Shown here: piece by piece, positions 15,713-18,907 of the stretch
How positions within the stretch are numbered: the stretch's first letter is position 1
Layout: each line of letters starts with the position of its first letter
Assembly: GCA_946480585.1 (NCBI GenBank)
Contig: CAMLKQ010000008.1
Span: 1 to 18,907 of the forward strand
Source of the DNA: an uncultured Kangiella sp.
GTDB taxonomy: Bacteria > Pseudomonadota > Gammaproteobacteria > Enterobacterales > DSM-103792
DNA length: 18,907 nucleotides
Direction: 5' to 3'
Translations under genes and position numbers: made by a program
The notes under the pieces: model-generated
What the model saw: only the letters and a program-made list of their open reading frames with translations
What the model was told of the DNA's origin: nothing
Databases searched by the model: none

Positions 15713-16618
15713 TCAGGAGGCCGGTGCTGTTTTGCGCCAGCGTCGCCACCAGCTCAGCAGGATGCCGGTGGCGGTCAGCCCGGCGATGATGATCAGCACC
15801 GCGCCCGCCAATGACAGCGGATGAATCGGTTCGCGCCAGAGCAGCCAGCCGAAGGCAAAAGCGAACACCACCTGGGTGTAACTCCAGGCGCCGATGCGGC
15901 CGGGCGGCGCCAGCATGAAGGCGCGGGTCATCAGCATCTGGCCGAGCGCCGCTGTGATGCCGAGGCCGAGCAGTGCCGGCCAGTCGCTGCTGACAATCGG
16001 CTGCCATTGCACGAACGCCGGAATTGCGGTGATGACCGTGCTGATCAAACTGAAATAGAACACGATCATGTGCGCGGTTTCGGTATCGGACATGCGCCGT
16101 ATCGTCACTTTCGAGCCGGCGGCCAACACCGCACCGAGCAAACCCAGCAGATACACCGGCGAAAACGTGTCGGCATCGGGCCGCACGACCAAGGCAACAC
16201 CGGCGATGCCGATCAGTCCGGAGAAGAGATAGCGTTTCTTGAACTCATCACCGAGCCAGAAATAGGCAATCACCGGAATCCAGATCGGCGCGGTTTGCGC
16301 CAGCAGCGTCACTTCCCCGAGTGGCAACACGCCAAGGCAGTAGAAGTACAGGTACATCGAGGTGATGCCGGTGGTCGAGCGCAGAAAATGAAAGCGCAGC
16401 TTGTCGACCTTGAAAATCAGTTTGCCGCGGGCGAGCAGGTAGGGCAGCAGGATCAGCAGTGCGAACAGATTGCGGAAAAAAACGATCTGGGCGTTGCTGT
16501 AGTGCGGCGCCAGGTATTTGACCAGCGCACCGAGGCCGGTGAAGACCAGTTCCGACAACAACAACAGCATCGTGCCGCGGGCGATGAGCGCCGCGTCCGC
16601 ACGGGAAGACAAGGACAT
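15713..16618 (-). CDS. EamA/DMT-superfamily transporter
   Basis: Inner-membrane permease of the drug/metabolite transporter superfamily with two EamA repeats; substrate unknown. From the ATG at 16618 the protein is 301 residues with about ten hydrophobic segments, the family's usual size. The first repeat runs from GTMLLLLSELVFTGLGALVKYL to IAGVALVVRP, and the second from LLGLLGAVLAAGSKVTIRRM to LIIIAGLTATGILLSW. FFRNLFALLILLP and APIWIPVIAYFWLGDEF are typical EamA signatures. An upstream in-frame GTG at 16732 would add 38 polar residues before the first membrane segment and lies beyond a good -10-like element, so I reject it. No strong Shine-Dalgarno. Transcribed in the same direction as the sulfurtransferase gene upstream, 156 bases away, but probably from its own promoter. 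Confidence 0.92.
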   Translation of the reverse strand: MSLSSRADAALIARGTMLLLLSELVFTGLGALVKYLAPHYSNAQIVFFRNLFALLILLPYLLARGKLIFKVDKLRFHFLRSTTGITSMYLYFYCLGVLPLGEVTLLAQTAPIWIPVIAYFWLGDEFKKRYLFSGLIGIAGVALVVRPDADTFSPVYLLGLLGAVLAAGSKVTIRRMSDTETAHMIVFYFSLISTVITAIPAFVQWQPIVSSDWPALLGLGITAALGQMLMTRAFMLAPPGRIGAWSYTQVVFAFAFGWLLWREPIHPLSLAGAVLIIIAGLTATGILLSWWRRWRKTAPAS

Positions 16619-16672
16619 GATGAGGCCGGCAGCGAGGCGCTGTCCTTCGGGAGCAACAATTTGCCGGCGCGA

Positions 16673-16678
16673 AGTATA
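16673..16678 (-). promoter_or_regulatory. Possible -10 element of the EamA transporter gene
   Basis: TATACT on the minus strand matches the -10 consensus at five of six positions, 54 bases before the ATG at 16618. No clear -35 is present. Confidence 0.3.
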
Positions 16679-16774
16679 ACGGCTCCGCGCCAATGCTGCT
16701 GCGGCCACTTGCCGGCTGGCGCACGGCACCACTTGGTGTCGCCGGCGTGACAGCGCGAGAACCTGCCTGATGCG

Positions 16775-17614
16775 TCAGGGTTGCTCACCGCGTGCAATGG
16801 GGCGGTTCGGATCGGTGATCCACTCGCTCCACGAGCCGGGATACAGCCGTGCCGGTGGCAATCCGGCCACAGCCATCGCGAAAATGGCATGACAGGCCGT
16901 GACACCGGAGCCGCAGTAACTGACTGCCTGATCGCCGACATCGGCATAGCGCGCTTGCAACACATCGGCCGGCAGAAAACGGCCATCAGCGCCGAGGTTG
17001 CCGGCGAACGGTAGATTGATCGCGCCCGGAATATGGCCGGCGATCGGGTCGATCGGTTCTTCGCGGCCAGCGTAGCGGGCTGGGCCGCGGACATCGATCA
17101 CAACTTGCTCGGCTGTTCGCGCCAGCAGCGCGCTGGCGTCCACCGTTTGCCCGGCCTGCAATACGCCGATGAACGGCTGTGCCGTCACGGTTTCCTCGCC
17201 TGCTTGCAGTGGCAGTCCGGCGGCAAGCCACGCAGGCAGACCGCCATCAAGCAGTGTGCACTGATCATGGCCGAGCCAGCGCAGCAGCCACCACAAGCGA
17301 CTGGCGTACACGCCGCCCGCGTCATCGTAGGCGACGACCTGCGTTGCTGGCCCGATACCCCACTGTCGAAACGTGCTCGCCAACTGTGCTGGTTCCGGCA
17401 AGGGATGGCGGCCGGTTTGGCCGCGAATGATCGGCCCTGACAGATCCTGCTCCAGATGCGCATGCAGCGCACCGGGAATGTGGCCGGCAAGATACTGGCG
17501 GCGACCCCAATCGGTGTCCTGCAGTTGCGAGCGGCAATCGATCACGCGCACATCGTTGGCGGGTTCAGACAACAAACGTTGCAGCGCCGGAACATCGATC
17601 AGCAAATCAGACAT
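16775..17614 (-). CDS. 3-Mercaptopyruvate-type sulfurtransferase (tandem rhodanese)
   Basis: Transfers sulfur from a donor to thiol or cyanide acceptors; cytosolic. Two rhodanese domains are visible in 279 residues: an inactive N-terminal one (about 5-135, with VIDCRSQL, YLAGHIPGA, VAYDDAGG, LLDGGLPAWLAAG) and an active C-terminal one (about 155-275, VIDVRGPARYAGREEPID, GHIPGAINLP, then C234 in SYCGSGVTACH). The CGSGVT loop is that of mercaptopyruvate sulfurtransferases such as E. coli SseA, in contrast to CRKGVT of thiosulfate sulfurtransferases, so mercaptopyruvate is the favoured donor by family knowledge. The ATG at 17614 lacks a strong Shine-Dalgarno but gives a normal start (MSDLLIDVPALQRLL). 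It diverges from the DUF3025 gene across a repeat-bearing 143-bp gap. Confidence 0.93.
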   Translation of the reverse strand: MSDLLIDVPALQRLLSEPANDVRVIDCRSQLQDTDWGRRQYLAGHIPGALHAHLEQDLSGPIIRGQTGRHPLPEPAQLASTFRQWGIGPATQVVAYDDAGGVYASRLWWLLRWLGHDQCTLLDGGLPAWLAAGLPLQAGEETVTAQPFIGVLQAGQTVDASALLARTAEQVVIDVRGPARYAGREEPIDPIAGHIPGAINLPFAGNLGADGRFLPADVLQARYADVGDQAVSYCGSGVTACHAIFAMAVAGLPPARLYPGSWSEWITDPNRPIARGEQP

Positions 17615-17646
17615 GGCAGTGAGCGCGGGCGAAGCGGGGAGGCGGT

Positions 17647-17676
17647 ATCATAGCCAAACCGGTCTGGCGCGACCAA
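17647..17676 (-). promoter_or_regulatory. Possible promoter of the sulfurtransferase gene
   Basis: On the minus strand TATGAT (17647-17652, five of six -10 matches) lies 18 bases from TTGGTC (17671-17676, three of six -35 matches), 33 bases before the ATG. The first two copies of the 19-bp repeat overlap it. Confidence 0.33.
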
Positions 17677-17729
17677 ACCGGTTTTGCCTGAATCCACCAG
17701 TTTTGCGTGACGGAACTGATTTTGCGTAA
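17654..17729. repeat. Four degenerate 19-bp tandem repeats in a divergent promoter region
   Basis: Copies start at 17654, 17673, 17692 and 17711 and share the pattern CCAAACCGGTTTTGCGTGA. By my alignment the first two agree at 15 of 19 positions, the second and third at 13, the third and fourth at 11; TTTTGC recurs every 19 bases in the last three. The spacing is near two helical turns, which would suit cooperative binding by a regulator on one DNA face. Confidence 0.6.
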
Positions 17730-17757
17730 GCTGTACTGGCCTTCATTTCCTGCTCCC

Positions 17758-18564
17758 ATGAAACGTTCTTCACCTTCTTCGCCGAATGCCTCCGCGTGGC
17801 AACCCGGGTTTTGGTTGCAGCATCCGGGTTTTGCCAGCATTGCCAGTGCGGCAGCGCGCTGCTGCGACTGGCCGGACTGGCCGTCACCCGAAAGCTATTA
17901 CGCCGCCCTGTCTGCCGGGGCACCGGTAGAGTTTGTTGGTGTGGATGTTCAAGCGTATGAAGATCATATTGCCGAGACGGGCCAGGTGCCGACCCGTTAT
18001 GCCTGTTGGCACGACCTATTCAATGCCCTGATCTGGCATCAGTTTCCGGCCAGCAAGACAGCGCTCAATCGGCTGCACCAAACCGCGAAACTGCAACTAG
18101 GCAACGGCCAGCGCGGGCGCCGGCGTGATGCCGCCACCTTGTTCGATGAGAATGGTGCGATTGTGGTCAGCGCTGATCCGTCGTTGCTGAATCTGATTCG
18201 CCACATGGATTGGCCAAATCTGTTTGTGAGCCAGCGGGGCGCGCTGTCAGATCAGCTGCGGGTGTTTTTGTTTGGTCACGGCTTGCTGGATCAATTGCGC
18301 CAGCCGTTTCTGGGGCTGACAGCGCATGCGATGTTGCTGCATGAACCGGATCTCGCGGCTTTGACGCCAGCCGCGCTCGACGCACGCGTCGCCGAAACGG
18401 TAGCTGCCAAGCAACAGCACTGGACGCCTGCGGAACTGTTCCCGTTGCCGATTCTGGGAATGCCGGCGTGGTGGCCGGGCAATGCCGAGCCGGCGTTCTA
18501 TGACAATACCCAGTATTTTCGCCGTGAGCGGCGGCGTCAGCCACCACCACCTGATAGCGCCTGA
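17758..18564 (+). CDS. DUF3025 family protein
   Basis: Belongs to DUF3025, a family of unknown function found in beta- and gammaproteobacteria. The hallmarks are the YEDHIAETGQVPTRYACWHDLFNALIW segment followed by FPASKTALNRLH, then RGRRRDAATLFDENGAIVV, all in the first half, and FGHGLLDQLRQPFLGLTAHAML further on; WHDLFNAL and the RRRDA/LFDENG pair contain the conserved charged and His residues. From the ATG at 17758 the product is 268 residues, without signal peptide or membrane segment, so cytosolic. A GTG at 17707 would add 17 residues but runs through the repeat array and has no ribosome-binding site; the chosen ATG also has a poor one, so the start is uncertain. The gene ends 10 bases from the convergent histidine kinase gene. 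Confidence 0.85.
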   Translation: MKRSSPSSPNASAWQPGFWLQHPGFASIASAAARCCDWPDWPSPESYYAALSAGAPVEFVGVDVQAYEDHIAETGQVPTRYACWHDLFNALIWHQFPASKTALNRLHQTAKLQLGNGQRGRRRDAATLFDENGAIVVSADPSLLNLIRHMDWPNLFVSQRGALSDQLRVFLFGHGLLDQLRQPFLGLTAHAMLLHEPDLAALTPAALDARVAETVAAKQQHWTPAELFPLPILGMPAWWPGNAEPAFYDNTQYFRRERRRQPPPPDSA

Positions 18565-18574
18565 CAAAGCTGCG

Positions 18575-18907
18575 TTAGGGCGACCATTGCACGCTTACAC
18601 ACAGTCCGCTAGGGCTATTGCTGCTCAGGGAAATGCTGGCGCCCAATTGCATCGCCGCTTCCCGGGCAATGGCAAGGCCGAGTCCGGAGCCGGTGGCCTC
18701 ATTGCCAAGCTCACGGAAAAACGGTTCGAACACCTGCTCCTGCTGATCGGTGCTGATGCCGGGTCCCTGATCGCACACGCGCCAACAAAGTCCGCTGTCG
18801 TCCCGGAAAATCTGCACAGATACATCACTGCCTGCGGGCGAATACCGCAAGGCGTTGTCGAGCAGGTTGCGCAGCAGCGCCCGCAGCACCAGTTCATTGC
18901 CCGAAAT
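18575..18907 (-). CDS. Sensor histidine kinase, C-terminal fragment (cut by window edge)
   Basis: Only the last 110 residues are in the window; the reading frame is open to the right edge, beginning ISGNELVLRALL. This is the HATPase catalytic domain of a two-component sensor kinase, which binds ATP and phosphorylates its own histidine. The N box is NLLDNALRYSP, the G1 box DQGPGIS, the F box FEPFFRE and the G2 box GSGLGLAIA, all intact. The C-terminal style (GASISLSSNSPSGLCVSVQWSP) resembles the QseC/PmrB/TctE-type OmpR-partner kinases. The sensor, HAMP and histidine-bearing parts lie outside, as would any response regulator, so the signal cannot be told. Confidence 0.92.
   Translation of the reverse strand: MSGNELVLRALLRNLLDNALRYSPAGSDVSVQIFRDDSGLCWRVCDQGPGISTDQQEQVFEPFFRELGNEATGSGLGLAIAREAAMQLGASISLSSNSPSGLCVSVQWSP

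Noticed and set aside
15821..16750. 309-codon open frame antisense to the EamA transporter gene
   Set aside because: Its Gln/Glu/Arg/His-rich content is the usual antisense image of a hydrophobic membrane protein.
17654..17729. CRISPR array
   Set aside because: The units are contiguous with no spacers and are degenerate; no cas gene is nearby.
18625..18897. 90-codon minus-strand frame overlapping the kinase fragment
   Set aside because: It is out of frame with the HATPase motifs, which continue to the window edge in the other frame.

Overview
This 18.9 kb window reads as chromosomal, housekeeping-type DNA from a GC-rich (roughly 60% by eye) gammaproteobacterium. The main pointers are the order asd - fimV - truA, known from Pseudomonas and relatives, a YejM/PbgA-type inner-membrane protein, RsuA, YmdB-like and YfcH-like proteins, and an ATP-dependent PEP carboxykinase. 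I see no insertion sequence, prophage, CRISPR array, rRNA or tRNA. Species cannot be fixed from the sequence alone.

Layout. Positions 1-4700 (plus strand): aspartate-semialdehyde dehydrogenase (asd), the polar hub/peptidoglycan-binding protein FimV, closed by a very long hairpin terminator, then tRNA pseudouridine synthase TruA. Positions 4700-6900: a 213-bp stretch without a gene, a small acidic protein of unknown function and pckA, both on the minus strand; pckA ends at a perfect 14-bp hairpin terminator beside a short tandem repeat. Positions 7000-8045 (plus): a small lipoprotein and a DUF4870 membrane protein, each followed by a terminator. Positions 8070-10160: an NAD(P)-dependent aldehyde dehydrogenase (minus) diverging from a YmdB-like macrodomain protein (plus). 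Positions 10270-11980: a perfect 22-bp palindrome, then an overlapping pair of a TIGR01777/YfcH-like epimerase and RsuA, ending at a hairpin shared with the convergent gene. Positions 12005-15287 (minus): a YejM-like sulfatase-fold membrane protein and a chemotaxis receptor with almost no periplasmic part. Positions 15315-17614 (minus): a small basic protein gene with an in-frame hairpin, an EamA-family transporter and a 3-mercaptopyruvate-type sulfurtransferase. Positions 17654-18907: a degenerate 19-bp tandem repeat between divergent genes, a DUF3025 protein (plus), and the C-terminal end of a sensor histidine kinase (minus) cut by the window edge.

The genes mostly stand alone or in pairs, separated by their own terminators, and do not form one pathway. 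Shared themes are cell envelope and pole biology (FimV, YejM-like protein, chemoreceptor, lipoprotein, DUF4870 protein), RNA modification (TruA, RsuA) and central metabolism (Asd, PckA, aldehyde dehydrogenase, sulfurtransferase).

The most interesting candidate is the small minus-strand gene at 15315-15542. It has a strong ribosome-binding site, a basic N-terminal part, a perfect 12-bp hairpin exactly filling codons 41-49, and a hydrophobic tail. That layout resembles arfA, the ribosome-rescue gene controlled by a hairpin inside its own reading frame. The parallel is architectural only and is offered as a hypothesis. The 19-bp repeat array and the 22-bp palindrome are likely regulatory sites with no assigned regulator.
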